Under the pieces are notes generated by a model. The model saw nothing but the letters and a program-made list of their open reading frames with translations. It searched no databases and was not told the DNA's origin. From contig RPFO01000080.1 in assembly GCA_009746045.1 (NCBI GenBank), positions 3,452,251-3,516,250 of the forward strand: a DNA stretch of 64,000 nt, written 5' to 3'. Below, piece by piece: positions 11,151-23,397 of this stretch (the first letter of the stretch is position 1; each line of letters opens with the position of its first letter). This DNA comes from Mesostigma viride (Eukaryota > Streptophyta > Mesostigmatophyceae > Mesostigmatales > Mesostigmataceae). The translations under genes and the position numbers were made by a program.

Positions 11151-12239
11151 GAGGGAAAATAATGTGTAGCCTTGTTTTGTTTAAGTGGTGTGTCTCACAT
11201 AAGTCACGTGAACAAAATGGAACTAAGATTACGTGCACCATCTGCGAGCATAGTTGTCTCACTTCATATGCACAGCTATGATGGGTACTCTTGATACATG
11301 CTTCACAAGGGCAATGCATGTAGTGGATCTCTACCGGAACTGGCGGGGGGGAGAATCAGGCATACAGGCAATGAGGACTTCTCCATGGGATATGCAGATG
11401 GTATGTCGCAGTATTACTATGTTCTTGGGACATCAACTACAACAATAAAAAGTACAACAGTAAAACAGCCTAGCATTTGGGTGTGCACTTGGTTGTCTTG
11501 AAGAAGATGTCTTGAAGAAGATATCTTGAAGAAGTTGTATACAGAGTAAGGGCGAGAAACCCACAGATACATGGTGCATTATTCCAACAAAGTGAATTAC
11601 ATGGTCACACTTTAATGCAGCCAGCCAGTTCAGGATTGAGGTAGGCAGCACATGTGACTTTTATATGCTGGCCGTCAGGCTAGCTAGTTATTGGCGCGCA
11701 GCACCATCAGCTCAGCTCTGGCCAAGGTAATGGAAACACAGAACATCACTTGTGAACCGAATGTAGCACAGACATGGCTGTTCACATCAGCAACGTGAGA
11801 GATGCACATGATGCCTGCAAGAATTAGCCATCAAGCCACCGACATGCCAACGCAAGCCAGCAAACATGCAGCAAGCACAGCAAACACCTACCACAGTGAT
11901 GATATCACACCCCCAATCTGCCAATCCCTAGATAGTAGATACCTAGCTGAGGCTGCGGGTGGGGCCTGCTCAGGTGTTCAAAGGCTAGGGTTGGATTCGG
12001 AAAATGTTGGGTGGTTACCTGCCAAAAATCGCCCCACATTCTGTACAGCACTTGAGTGCTCCGTGACCTCTTAACAGAGGCTTAGGTTCCATCAATAACT
12101 TGCGCCAGCAAGGCAAACAATCAAAGACAGCCACCAATGCAAGCAATACAGCTATGCAAATAAAACCCAGAAAAACAAGTAGGCACAAGTCAGCGATGCA
12201 AGCCGCTTAGTCAGTCTTAATGCATGCAATGACCTCCTT
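11151..12239. other. Stretch without recognisable genes
   Basis: I see no gene here. Short direct repeats such as tcttgaagaaga (11497-11535) are present. Confidence 0.4.
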
Positions 12240-12320
12240 GTGGCGACAACAAAGGCAGTCATGGCAGTCATGACAGCCATGACAGCCAAGACAGCAAGGA
12301 CAGCCATGAAAGCTGAAAGC

Positions 12321-13084
12321 CATGACAGCAAGGACAGCCAAGACAGCACAAGGACAGCCGCAATGGCCATGACAGCCATGACAGCCATGACAGCCATGAC
12401 AGCCATGACAGCCATGACAGCCACGACAGCCACGACAGCCACGACAGCCATGACATCCATGACATCCATGACATCCATGACATCCATGACATCCATGACG
12501 GCCATGACGGCCATGACGGCCATGACGGCCATGACAGCCATGACGGCCATGACGGCCATGACGGCCATGACGGCCATGACGGCCATGACGGCCATGACGG
12601 CCATGACGGCCATGACGGCCATGACGGGCATGACGGGCATGACGGCCATGACGGCCATGACGGCCATGACGGCCATGACGGCCATGACGGCCATGACGGC
12701 CATGACGGCCATGACGGCCATGACGGCCATGACGGCCATGACGGCCATGACGGCCATGACGGCCATGACGGCCATGACGGCCATGACGGCCATGACGGCC
12801 ATGACGGCCATGACGGCCATGACGGCCATGACGGCCATGACGGCCATGACGGCCATGACGGCCATGACGGCCATGACGGCCATGACGGCCATGACGGCCA
12901 TGACGGCCATGACGGCCATGACGGCCATGACGGCCATGACGGCCATGACAGCCATGACAGCCATGACAGCCATGACAGCCATGACAGCCATGACAGCCAT
13001 GACAGCCATGACAGCCATGACAGCCATGAAAGCCATGACAGCAAGGACAGCCAAGACAGCACAAGGACAGCCGCAATGGCCATG
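12321..13084. repeat. 9-bp array (atgacggcc family) bounded by direct repeats
   Basis: About 70 copies of a 9-bp unit run from 12366 to 13033. Variants atgacagcc lie at both edges, atgacatcc forms a short block near 12450-12496, and atgacggcc fills the core. A 51-bp direct repeat, starting catgacagcaaggacagcc and ending gcaatggccatg, lies at 12321-12371 and again at 13034-13084. Because nine is a multiple of three, frames of up to about 300 codons stay open on both strands; they are low-complexity by-products. Confidence 0.95.
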
Positions 13085-13152
13085 GCGGCAATGACTGCCC
13101 AGGAGCGAACAGTAACATCATCAACACAAGTATGCAGCCATAACCAACACTA

Positions 13153-13978
13153 ACGCGTGCTTGATGGGCTCTCGCTCACCAACGCACCATCGGGACCTGA
13201 CCCAAAGCAAGTCCGGTTTTACGCGCGCTCCTACATTCATCGACCAACGATGGACAACGCGGAAGAGTCAAGACAGCTCGCAGGAAAGAAAATAACACCA
13301 GCAACCCCGCTCGCCAGTTGCATGTTACAACTGTTGCCAGCGACCCCGCTCGCCAGTTGCATCTTACACTTGTTTATGGCGAGCAGAGTCGCCCGTAAGT
13401 AACCTGGATATCGGTCCGCCTGGCGAAATAACAAGGCAATATCAATCTTTTAAGTGAAAATGAATTGGCAGATGCAGCAATGCGAAGGAACAATCGATAG
13501 TAATGGCGTCACTTGATCTACTGCATCGGAACATTCTGCCACGACAAACACGGTAAAGCTCTGGAGAACATCCACGCTACAATGCCTCATTTATTGGATT
13601 CCAGGTGACGCTACCTTGTCATACTCTTAGCAACAAGATATGGAAGCGTCAATCTACGTTTAATAAACATCCTTGCCGCCCCCGTTAATTTCCGGAATAT
13701 CCTTCCCGCTATGGCTGCCGGGGGTGCCCGCTGCACTGTAACTTGTCAGCAGCTGTCTCTGGCATTGGGTTTTAACAGCTTTTACCTGTACTTACGGCAT
13801 GGCTACATTCGTACACCTACCGACGTGAGTTGAGGCTCGAGTCTGGTTTACGCTGGTTACGCAGACTTCCCGTCTGGATACGCCGCAAGGGCAGTCCACG
13901 GCATTCTTGGAGTAGCTCGCAACCAGGCGCGGCGGCGATCCCCGGTCTGATGGTCCGGGGGTGAGTTTTTAACTCATG
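13153..13978. repeat. Right arm of the large inverted repeat (B2)
   Basis: Inverse complement of B1. Its outer end reads gtgagtttttaactcatgag, the unoccupied form of the TTAA site filled by element A1 in the other arm. Confidence 0.85.
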
Positions 13979-14119
13979 AGTCAGGGCATGAGTGAAAAAA
14001 ATATTCTCCGCGATCTACGACAATAGCCCAGGGGGGTGGAAAAAAACAAGAAAATTTCGGGGAAATGGGTATATTTATTAGCCAGTTATGGACCAAAGAG
14101 GTGAGAGGGGAAATTAGTA

Positions 14120-14584
14120 TCAGCGAATCCTAATGAAGGTGGGCACACACACGTGTGGCGGTGACAGGTGAAAGGCTAATAGGGCGCCGGCGTTATTAGA
14201 CCAGGGAAGCCATTGGACCTGAGTAATGTCGCCATGAGGCATACTGGTGAATACCTGATTACGGCCCAGTAGATCATGAAAAAGCTGGAGCGGGCTGGGC
14301 TTGTCGTTATTGGGCCCTGGGTCCCACACCCTGTGTTGTTCCTGAGCTAACAGCCAGTAGCGGCGCATAGCCGCATTCCATAGGTATATAAAGCGCCGGA
14401 CTACGCCGCCGCGGGTATACTCCTCGCGGACCTTAAAGACTGTCTCGTTGCGTATGGTCCAGATCGCGTATAGCATAGTAGTGCGCAGCCATATCCATTC
14501 TGCTTGAAAAACAAGAAAATTGACATCATGCTGGATTCGAGCCGTAGATCTCGCGAAAACAAGCATGTTTGCCACTAGTCGCAA
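14120..14584 (-). pseudogene. LINE ORF2 C-terminal fragment, second locus
   Basis: A single 154-codon minus-strand frame carries WIWLRTTMLYAIWTIRNETV, RRFIYLWNAAMRRYW, WDPG, DKPSPLQLFHDLLGRN and VQWLPWSN. These align in order with the tail encoded at 4526-4950. It is the region after the zf-RVT motif of a plant-like LINE ORF2. Everything upstream of the tail is missing, so the copy is 5'-truncated and cannot act alone. Confidence 0.65.
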
Positions 14585-15206
14585 CCCCAGGGGGTCTCTA
14601 GGTTAGAAGTTACAGAGCCTCAAAAACGGTTAACTTAAAGGGTAGGTAGGTAGGGTGCCGGGCCGAAATGGGTTTTTTACAACAAAACACCTGGATTTTA
14701 TGCTAACTCACTGTATGGTCGGAATTTGGAGATGGTCTGACGGACAAACCAATAGAACTTGGCGAGCTGAACCCAAATCCGAGGTCAGAACTTTCACAGC
14801 TATCTTTTACTTAAGTGTAGGCCTTGTATGGTGGCGGGTCCGCCACAGGCAGCCTAGCGTCCAGAGTCTGCCACGTGTTAGCAACCTAGCCACATGCTTC
14901 CTCTTGCATCGCGGCCAGCCTCAGTTGCAAAGCAGCCACAGCCGGCATACAAGGACCTAATTGCCGGGTCCGCCGCGGTGAGGGAATAACCGGCTTCCAC
15001 GAACTTGTGAGAGGTTGGCAACCATCGGAGAAGCGACGTACACTATTTTCCGGAATCCACATATATCTGGCCTGAGACGGTGAACATGGGGCCCAGGTGG
15101 TGTTGTCTGTCTCCAAAGACCTCTTCAAATAGTCTGAGATATATGAACAAGGCATGGCAGTACGATAGCCCATACCTTGTGAGATGGGTTGCGTCCTTGA
15201 CTCGTT
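14585..15206. other. Stretch before the transposase-like gene
   Basis: No gene seen. The promoter of the following gene could lie here, but I could not identify one. Confidence 0.3.
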
Positions 15207-16238
15207 ATGGCTAAGGAAAAGGGAAAAGGGAATTTGACAGATGGGCCAAACGGTGATGAGGCGGATATTAGAAAGCTAGCATTTTCACGTCAATGCCCGC
15301 ATTGCCTGAAATCCATATCGTCTCCCATTTCCCTTCCTCATCTTGAATCGGCGTTCACCAAGCACCAGAATTCTAAAGAGTGTGTGAAAGCCAAGGCCCA
15401 GAAGGAATTCGATGCCGACAAAAGGAAGCATCAGGACTACACTGCTGCATGGCGCTTTCTTCAATCTATTTGCCAAGAAGCCACGGCAAGAGGGCGTTTC
15501 GCCCCCGCATTTTCCAGGTGCATTGCACGAGGGTGCACCGGATCCATCAAATGCGAGCACTGTTGGAAGTCTTGATCCTCCCCAGGCACCTGCGGATCGG
15601 GTACCCAGCCCTTTATCCGGTTTCATTGCTGGAGATGCTGCATGTGTATCTGTGTCTTCAGAGGAAGCACCGGACCACCTGGGAGATGATGAGCTTGTGA
15701 GCAGTCCCCTGATCGACCGCCACGAGTCATTGCCCGTGGCACCTGCTTCCCAACCACGGCCATGTGCTGGTTTCATGATGGATGTACCTGATCCTCTCTT
15801 GGCCATCGCTTTCCAGGAGCTGGAGCCGAATGGCTCGTTTATCTTCAAGGGGGCGTTCTTCTCATCATCTTGTGAAGGCGTCCTTGCAGATTGTGGAGGG
15901 GGCACTTGCGATCGCTGCGCAGAGTTGCAATACAATGGCAAGCTGAAGCTCCTTGAGGCCAGGTATGAACTAGACCGATGCTAATTGGTGCGATAATATC
16001 ATGAGATAGAACATGCCATTTCTTTAAACCATGTCTTATAATCCTTCCTGTTATGTGTTGTCATAATGATGAAAGACTCCTTTTGACTTTTTGCCCCATG
16101 GTGTTTACTTTTATTATTGACTATGTCACATGCAGGGGTCGACTGGCAGCCAACGATCCCGCCTTGCAGAGGGTCAACTACAAGTTTCTCTCAGTTCGAC
16201 AACTGCGGGAGAGACTGGAAGAGCTGGCTAGACCGAGG
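15207..16238 (+). pseudogene. Gene F, exons 1 and 2 (N-terminal zinc motifs)
   Basis: The first ATG with a sustained frame is at 15207. Residues 31-60 contain CPHC, HLESAFTKH and KEC, a likely zinc-binding module. A one-base frame change near 15440-15460 moves the reading to the frame containing FFNLFAKKPRQ. A Ser/Pro-rich linker follows, then FMMDVPDPLLAIAFQELEP, CGGGTCDRCAEL and LKLLEA. An intron at 15963-16135 (AG|GTATGA, ACATGCAG|G, phase 2) joins EAR to GRLAANDPALQRVNYKFLSV and RQLRERLEELARPRN. The LINE tail begins right after this, so the normal continuation is displaced. Confidence 0.65.
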
Positions 16239-18230
16239 AATTAATTAATTAATTAATTAGACTCGTGCTCCCGTTGGGGAGTCACGGAGCATTAACTCGT
16301 CGTCTGTCCCAACTCAGTCCTCACAGGAGGACTGAGTTGACAATTTTCAACCGCGTGTAGCGACTAGGTGGGGGGTCCATCCCAAATGTTTTGATGTGGA
16401 TCTGGGGTGTACTAGATATCATTTTGTTGGCAAAAATACTGCATATGTGAAAACTTGACCCGAACACCTGAAAATTACACGGACGTTGGGCGCCCCTCGC
16501 GAATTTGCATTTTTCGGGATAAGAACGAGTGGGAAAAATTCAATCAAATCCTGGTGCATGAAGAAAAAATATAGGCATGTAAACAACATAGTTCTTGAAG
16601 CGTGGCAAAAAACTGGGCTCCATTTGGCCACTGCAACTGCCTGAAACAATTAAAAAACTCTCAGTCCTCAGGAGAGGAATGGGGCTTTTGCTAACTTTGC
16701 TAGCATGTAAGTGCGGTCATACTACATCACCGTGGCCACCAACCATCCCAATCAACTCATTTCCCTTCAAGCATTACAGGACAACACACTTGCATCATCA
16801 TACTTCAGGTATATCATGCCTTATCATGTAGTGAGAGCCTATGCATGCATGTAGGGAATGGGCTTGGATACCTACCAACAAAGGGTTATGTTATAAGTGT
16901 CAACCACCAATATAATGGGTAGGTTAAGCATATTTCCATTGTTTCAAACAACAATAGATATGGCTATAACTGTTTTGCCTTGCCATGATGTGGCCAACAT
17001 AGTTGCTGGCACATGATGGCAGTGGTTTGTCACCAAGACTTTTCACTCACCCGTAAAAGCTTGAATGCACCCTTGACGCAGCCCGTGGCCACACAATCAT
17101 GCAGTATGAACGTAGCAAAAGAATAACTAACATCTATGAAGGTGTTTAAACCTGCACAGCTCCTAAAACCCTGCACAACTACACTGGGTTAAGGCAAATG
17201 CCTGCTAACATCATCTGAAAAGGGGGTTTTAGAGAGGGGCAGGCAACGGTCAAGAAAGAGCATCAAGACTTGAACCTGACAACGCCTCGCAAGCTTAAAC
17301 TCATGTACGAACATCAAGGAACGAAGAGGCAACGATTATCCGGCTTTACCTGGCACGGCTGGCGTTACCTTGGCCCAGGCGGTGCCCGCAAAAGTGGCAC
17401 TTTGCGGCACATAGACCATGACGTGACAGAATGGTCGAGATCATCAAATCTATACTGTCACTCAATATATTCTAATGCAACTCATGTTAACATGTAGAAA
17501 GAAACCTATCAGCCATTGAAATTGCGCCGGAAAGCAAGCGCAGTAATCAATTCCGTCGACCTGCCTTATCGCAGTTTTTTCCAGCAAGAACAGTGCCGAC
17601 ACCGGGTAAATCGCATCCCCGCGAGCTAAAAATTGATTTATATCATCTTTAGGGCATGTTAAATCTATTTACTGAGTTTGGACGGCTAACTCGTCCGCAA
17701 ACGTAAACTGCATGCATGGGCGCGAGCCGCCATGGCTAGGTCGTGCATTTCCGGAACTCGCGTTTCACGTGGAAAAGTACCCTTACCACCTGTACTTTGA
17801 CCGTACAGTTAGCCGCGCATACCAAATCCAAAAAAATCCCAAAAATATGTCCAAGAAAGATCTTTTCACGTAGTATTTGAATAAATTTTGAGAGAATTTT
17901 TTTGTCAAACATTCTGACCGGGGCGAATTTTCTACGAAACCCAAAAACTCGGTCCTCTAGAGAGGACTGAGTTCAACTCAGTCCTCCGTAGAGGACCAGG
18001 GACAGACGACGAGTTAACCCCGATGGATGGATGGATGGATGGGTGCAAACATTCCTACCGGTCTAATCTATCAGTACATTGGCTACGTACTACATCTATC
18101 TAACAGCATTCTAATGACAACATCTATCTAGGCAGCCGCACGCTGCCCGAGGGGGAGCTATCTGGCGTGCCTCCCGCGGGATTGCACACGCGGGCGCTTC
18201 CCCACTGGGGGGGCTCATTGTCCTCTATGA
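16239..18230 (-). mobile_element. LINE 3'-end fragment C2, split by a TTAA element
   Basis: This fragment matches 10866-11150: an (aatt)n tail at 16239-16257, the minus-strand 3' hairpin at 16258-16290 and, after the nested element, gatggatgg repeats and the gcgggcgcttccccac segment (18014-18205). It is a 5'-truncated retrotransposon copy that landed in gene F in the minus orientation. The 18231-18388 interval is unassigned and carries a short minus-strand frame (18241-18441) of unknown origin. Confidence 0.65.
16296..18013 (-). mobile_element. DNA transposon with TTAA target duplication, copy A2
   Basis: Inverted copy of 7552-9273, 1718 bp long. It has the same 15-bp terminal inverted repeats and TTAA on both sides (16292-16295 and 18014-18017). 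It interrupts the LINE 3' fragment C2, whose related uninterrupted form is at 10866-11150. The 75-codon minus-strand frame of A1 (8069-8296) is retained at 17270-17497, but I recognise no domain in it. Confidence 0.92.
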
Positions 18231-18388
18231 CCTGGGCCCACTAATTGGCCTTGTCCATCATCTTCTTCCAAATCACGGAGAGGCCCCCCATGTCCTCTAC
18301 TAGCTGTTCCTTGAAGGTGCGGGCCTTGCCAGACAGAGGAAGGAGTGGAAGCTTGCGGATCTCAATGTAGTCCAGGCGGGTTGCGGTC

Positions 18389-18820
18389 ATGTCAAAGCAG
18401 GTTGACATGGACCAGCAGTTCATGCTCGCAATTCGCGACAATAGCGTTCCAAGGATCCGGCAGCTTGTTAGCGTTGCGCTACGACGTGGGCGCAGTGTGC
18501 AGTTTATTGTGCATCAGATGGGCCAAGCGATCAAGGGACTCTACCATGCCAAAGGTTTTGCCTCCGATGACAAAGCGCGCGATTTGGGTGCCCTTGTGGC
18601 AGCCACTGGGGGCGGCAAGTTGCTTGCAGCGTTAAACAAGGATGGGTATTTACCTGCCAGAGCTACACTAGGTGCGCACCGACCAACTTTGGAGGTATGG
18701 ACGGGCAAGATGTCGGACCTGCCAGGCTTGGTTCGGAGAAACGTTGAGCTTGATATCATTAATACACCTCTGGGTCAGACGGCGAAGGATTGCCCGTGGG
18801 CAGTTAGCTGCGACGAGGTA
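18389..18820 (+). pseudogene. Gene F, segment with the VALRRG helical block and first catalytic-like Asp
   Basis: The frame reads AIRDNSVPRIRQLVSVALRR, then YHAKGF and LGALVAATGGGKLLAALNKD, a pattern I know from the multicopy fungal/algal family. It ends in PWAVSCDEV, where DE followed by a hydrophobic residue matches the first acidic position of P-type transposases. The CACTA element begins one base after GTA of this Val codon. Joining across the element gives DEV-ATDPRLC in frame. Confidence 0.7.
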
Positions 18821-18849
18821 CACTAGGAACTCAATTTCTGAGAAAATTC

Positions 18850-19165
18850 TCAAAACCCTCAATTTTCTCACCTTTTGTGAGAATTTTTTGAGAAAATTGA
18901 GAAAAATCTCAATTTTTTTCCGCAAACGCTAGGCAAAAAATCTCACCAGGGTGAGATTTTGGTGAGAAAAAGGGCGTTTTGGTGAGATTGGGGTGAGAAA
19001 AAACCCTAAAGTGAGAAAAAAGGTGAGAATGGGTGAGAAAAAGGCAGAAAGATTGAGAAAATTGAGAAAATTGAGAAGTTTCTCACCAACACGAGAAAAA
19101 TCACTAACACGAGAAAAATCACAAGTCAACGTGGTGAGAAATTTCTCACCAAGAGTGTAACACGA
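18850..19165. repeat. Left subterminal repeat array of the CACTA element
   Basis: Dense variants of gtgagaaaa and ttgagaaaa, some in inverse orientation (ctcacc, ctcaatttt). In En/Spm such arrays bind the element's own regulatory protein; that role here is inferred. Confidence 0.8.
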
Positions 19166-20101
19166 GAAAAATCATGAGCTTTATTTCATTAAGTCCTTAA
19201 CGTGAAAAAAAAACTCAACACCACTTTGTGTCTAATCACCAAGAAAATGTCCTCATATGAGGACATTTTTAAGCATGGATACCATTTGTAATAACTCACA
19301 CATTTCACCATATCCATGGGTACGGCATGGAACCATGTTCATTTATGATATGTTCAAGAGTAGCAATGCTTAACATCCATGAAATATGCTCATTGTATAA
19401 TTGTTTACGATTTATGAATGCAGGGGGGTCGCTACGCGAGTGACCAACAAGCACTCAAGTCAACAATATGCCCAGAAAGAAGGCAGGGCCAGGTCATGGC
19501 TGGTCCTGAAAATGCACCCAAGGTGCCCACAACATGTCTACGTTACACCCTCGCTATCCTAGACCCTGCAGCCTGCCGGGGGGGGCACAAAATGTAACTG
19601 GCAGCCAGGGACCATGGTGCAGGCCAAATAGCAGGTGTAAAGCTAGCTCAAAGCTAGCTCAGTCCAAAGAATGAAATAAGAAGCAAATACTTGCCAAGGT
19701 TAGGTCTGTGATCGTTATTGGAGGCTTGGCTGCCACCACGGTGCTCGACAATGATGCTGAAGCCTTCAATCATATATGAAGCAGATACTGCAAAGAGGCA
19801 CAAATAGCAATACAAGCACAATGTAAGCATGAAAAGCTCAAGTTTCCAAGCCAGTCTAGCTCACTTGGACATGAGGTTAAGCGTTAGAAACATATGGGCA
19901 ACATCCCAGCAAGCCTTGAAAAAGTTTTCAGCAACAAGGCAGTATATGTGTTAAATCAAACTACCACATTGCAACTAAGCACAGTGACTTCTACTTGCTG
20001 CTGTTTTGACGACGCAAGGCCGTTTACCTTTTCAGTGACACCACAGGAAAAGAAAGCATTACCCAGCAAACTTCCTTTAAGTTCCCCGGACATAGGCGTA
20101 A

Positions 20102-20641
20102 TCACAACCACGACGTTGGGCATTGAAAAGAACCGGAATCATTAAGTCTGCGGGGGTTATAAGCTACGATACTCTTGACACGCATATTTAGAACGATGCG
20201 GTTGCGGATGACATCCGGAACCTTGTTCTTGACGTGCGCCCAGGCCGCCAGCTGCGCGGGACAGCTCAAGAAATATATATTAAAGGACGGTGACGCCCGG
20301 GAAGCACCCAGCCTTGCGGCAAAAGTAAAATATGGCTCGCGCTCGCCGTGGTTTTCGCCAGGCGTGACTGCGATATCACGACGAAAAAATGGAGACTCTT
20401 TGACCCATCTAACTGCCCAGGTCCCTCTGTTGCCCGGGTCGCCCATTAACCCAGAAGCGTACCATAACCCATACTCGCGATATCCGCAGCTACTGGGCGG
20501 AAAAAGAAATTGTAAAACCGAACTGCATACTGACCTATCATGCCATCTACGTAGCTTCCAGATTTTCTTCAACGATGCCAAAATCCGTTCATGAACAATA
20601 TTTTCGACATATACAAAGCACCTGCACGTCAAAAGCAGCAT
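20102..20641 (-). CDS. Hypothetical 179-codon frame within the CACTA element
   Basis: An open minus-strand frame lies downstream of the DUF4216-like gene in the same orientation. It includes REYGLWYASGL, RGTWAVRWVKES and PSFNIYFLSCPAQL. I do not recognise a family, and no good splice sites tie it to the upstream gene. It could be a remnant of another element or a chance frame. Confidence 0.25.
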   Translation of the reverse strand: MLLLTCRCFVYVENIVHERILASLKKIWKLRRWHDRSVCSSVLQFLFPPSSCGYREYGLWYASGLMGDPGNRGTWAVRWVKESPFFRRDIAVTPGENHGEREPYFTFAARLGASRASPSFNIYFLSCPAQLAAWAHVKNKVPDVIRNRIVLNMRVKSIVAYNPRRLNDSGSFQCPTSWL

Positions 20642-21100
20642 CTTCGAAATGACTAGATGATGATCTAAAGTTCTGTCTTCATTCGGGGCAAAATAATGGC
20701 CTATAACGTTCAGGCAAGCCTCAGAACTGGAACGACCCCATAGCCGTCACTCGACAAAATGCTCGATTACATTGCAACGTTCTTGCTGTAGTAGGTACTT
20801 TTCCTCGCCTCATATTTTCCAGGTACGGTCGGCCCCTGTCGACCCCGGGGGCTTGGCGCGCTCAGTACCTATCCCAGTTTCGCGCCAAAACCCACCAGGG
20901 ATCCTCAGGACCAACTTTGGCGCCAAAACCGCCCCCCTGACCCCCCCCGTCTCAAACGAGGACTATGTCCTCAAATGAGGACATTTGGTTTTTGGACATT
21001 TGATATGCATTGTAGGGTGCACAAAGGTGCAATATAGGGTTGTCATACAATATAAAACAGCACATCATTCCATAAACAATGCTGTCATGCCCAAATTAAA

Positions 21101-22430
21101 TCAAAAGTCATCTTCTTCAGAACTGCTGTCCGAGGGGTTGCTTGCATCAACATCATCTTCTGATGACATAGTGTCATCCCCACTAGTGTCGCAATAGTTC
21201 ACAGCTTTACGCTGCCTTCCACTGGCCCTCTTTGCCATAGGGACCTCCTCAATTACAACGGTGGGCTGGCTAGGTCCAGCATCTGTGGGAGCACCACGCT
21301 TGCGGCTGCGCCCTCGAGCAGGTGCCTTGCCAGCGCGGCGCACCACGTCGCCATCACCTACGTCTGCCGCTGCCACCTTCTTCTTCTTCTTGGACCCCTT
21401 CTTCTTGCCTTTCTTCTTGCCACTAGGCGGTGGCATCGGCTCACCCTCCTCAATCACTTCAAACTGCGGCATGGTGGGGAAATCTGCTGCCACGCTGTGA
21501 TACACATGGTTACTGAGGGAAGATTGCGCCTGGTGTGCCATGCTCCATGGCAGTTTGGCAGGGATTACCACCATTTCGGGAGCATAGCATTCATCGACGA
21601 CATACCCAACTGAGCTCACTGCACCTGGCAACACAAGGCGCGACGACCTGGGGGCCTGTGCGCTGCTGATGACCACCAACCTCTCGTGGGGCAGGTGAGC
21701 GACATGAAGGCGATCAAAAAGCTCCACCTTCAACAACAGCTGCCATTCCCAGCCCCCTCGTGGGTACTCTAACCTGGCCTTCAGAATGTGTGTGATGAAA
21801 CCAAAGTCTACACCGCCCGGGCCATGCACCGCAACTCCCGCATTCTTGTGCCGCTTTCCCAGGGATTGGTCCGCAGCCTCTGTGCGGTAGTTGAACCCGT
21901 GTATCCTGACTTTGTGGAAAGAATCCGCGTAGCGCTTCACGCCCCCACACGCCGCTACAATGCCTTGCGGCACAAGCGGCGTCAGGTTTAATGATGCCCA
22001 TGCAATCACGTTGAACGTTGTGTCAGCACAGCGATCTCGCCTGCATTCAAACAAACGCACACCGATAACCCAGCAAAGAGTATTATTATTAAGTATTGGT
22101 TATTAAAAAAAATAGAACGGATACAACACAGGACGCTTTTACTGGCGGCAAGATCATGGCACCCGGATGGGTAAAACCAAACAAACTAGATATTAATTAC
22201 TAGGGCTGGCTTTGTGACAGTAAAACATGATTGCATGGCTAATCCCAAGGCGCCTTTCAATAGGACTGAATTAAAATAACCAAAGCAGACGGCGTAAGTA
22301 GCATTTGCAAAAAACAAGGCTCACCAGTAGGCCTCGTCGCCATTCGCAGGGTCGCTGTAATCAGCCTTGGGAAGGGCATCTTCTCCCAGCAAATCCCTTG
22401 CGGCGCGTTGTGTCAGCACAGCGATCCCCC
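21101..22430 (-). CDS. CACTA-element protein C-terminus, DUF4216-like, two exons
   Basis: Exon a (22430-22325) has a TGCAG acceptor and TG|GTGAG donor. Exon b (22040-21101) follows after TGCAG, and the phase-2 junction keeps the frame. The protein contains FHKVRIHGFNYRTEAADQS, KNAGVAVHG, DFGFITHILKARLEY and WQLLLKVELFD. This matches the DUF4216 pattern of plant CACTA proteins: a short strand, an N-G-V-x-V block, a YG-like block and a strand leading to the end. A Lys-rich stretch (GKKKGKKKGSKKKKK) and an acidic Ser-rich tail follow. The Transposase_21 part expected upstream is not visible, so the gene looks 5'-truncated. Confidence 0.5.
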
Positions 22431-22473
22431 CTGCATCCAAACAAAGGCACACCGATAACCAAGCAAAGAGTAT
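22016..22473. repeat. Direct repeat of an exon start inside the CACTA gene
   Basis: About 66 bases beginning tgtgtcagcacagcgatc and ending aagcaaagagtat occur at 22016-22083 and 22406-22473. Both copies include the intron 3' end and the first exon bases, so an acceptor-spanning segment was duplicated. Confidence 0.75.
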
Positions 22474-22483
22474 GCAAATGTGT

Positions 22484-22810
22484 AGCCTTGTTCATTGAAA
22501 TTATGGCTGGCTTACGCAAAGAGCGACTGTAAGATGACCTATACAGTGGGGCCGGAAACAGCTTGCTTGATCAGGGCGTGTTTTTCGAGCTTCACTGGCC
22601 GGGAGTGTCTAGTGGTGAGAACCATTGCTGCGATCGCTTTCCCACCATTTACGAGGAAATACCCGCAAATGAAAAACCACTGAAACGGTCTAGCTAGTCA
22701 GTCATTACATTAGCCACATGCCATCATGCATGTTTCCAAACGTCCAGGAACTGCACACGGTGCAAATGCCATTTGCAGTGCAAAAATCCAGAGGACACGA
22801 CCTCATTGCT
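22484..22810 (-). repeat. Dispersed repeat R1, internal copy
   Basis: Matches 5495-5810 (ttgaaattatggctggctta, then gggccggaaacagc and ggccgggagtgtctagtgg) but lacks the shared 3' end. The region 22811-23397 has one further unassigned minus-strand frame (23096-22803). Confidence 0.75.
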
Positions 22811-23397
22811 TCATATTTGTATGCAGAAGACTAAAAAAGTAACATGCATTAATGGCCCGCATGCATAAAGGGCCTGAATTCTGATGCGGGCCCAACGGCA
22901 GCACCGCCAAAGCAGATAAGGGCCCGCAGTCTGATGCGGGCCCCACGGCACCACCGCCATAGCAGAGCTCGAAGGTCGTGGTGCGCGTGAAACGTACGTA
23001 TGCCCTTTGTCGGTAGGTGCCGTTGGGGTCAAATTGGGTGCCGCCAAAATCGGGCCGACGCGTCAATAGACTGAGGCCGTCGATGAGAGCCATCATGCGG
23101 CTTGGGGAACTTCAGCTAAGTTAACTTAACGCAAACCACTGGTCGCCCGCGTCGGGAACCGGCCCAACGGCTCTCCCGCAACAGAAAATAACGCGGCATA
23201 CTGCATACGTCGTCGGATTGTTACATTTCGACGGTCAAGATTTCATGATGAGGTTTGCGTTCAATTTGCCGCAGTTTGCCGCCCAGAGAAAGTAGTTGTT
23301 GGACTCGTTGCCCACGATGAAACACAATCAAGCAAGCCGTTTCCGGACCCACCGAGTAGGTCATGTAGTCGCTCTTCACGTCAGCCAGCCGTAATTT

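Noticed and set aside
12152-13127. Frames of about 270-306 codons of MAV, GRH, MTA or PSW repeats
   Set aside because: Product of the 9-bp array; open on both strands in several frames with no non-repeat domain.
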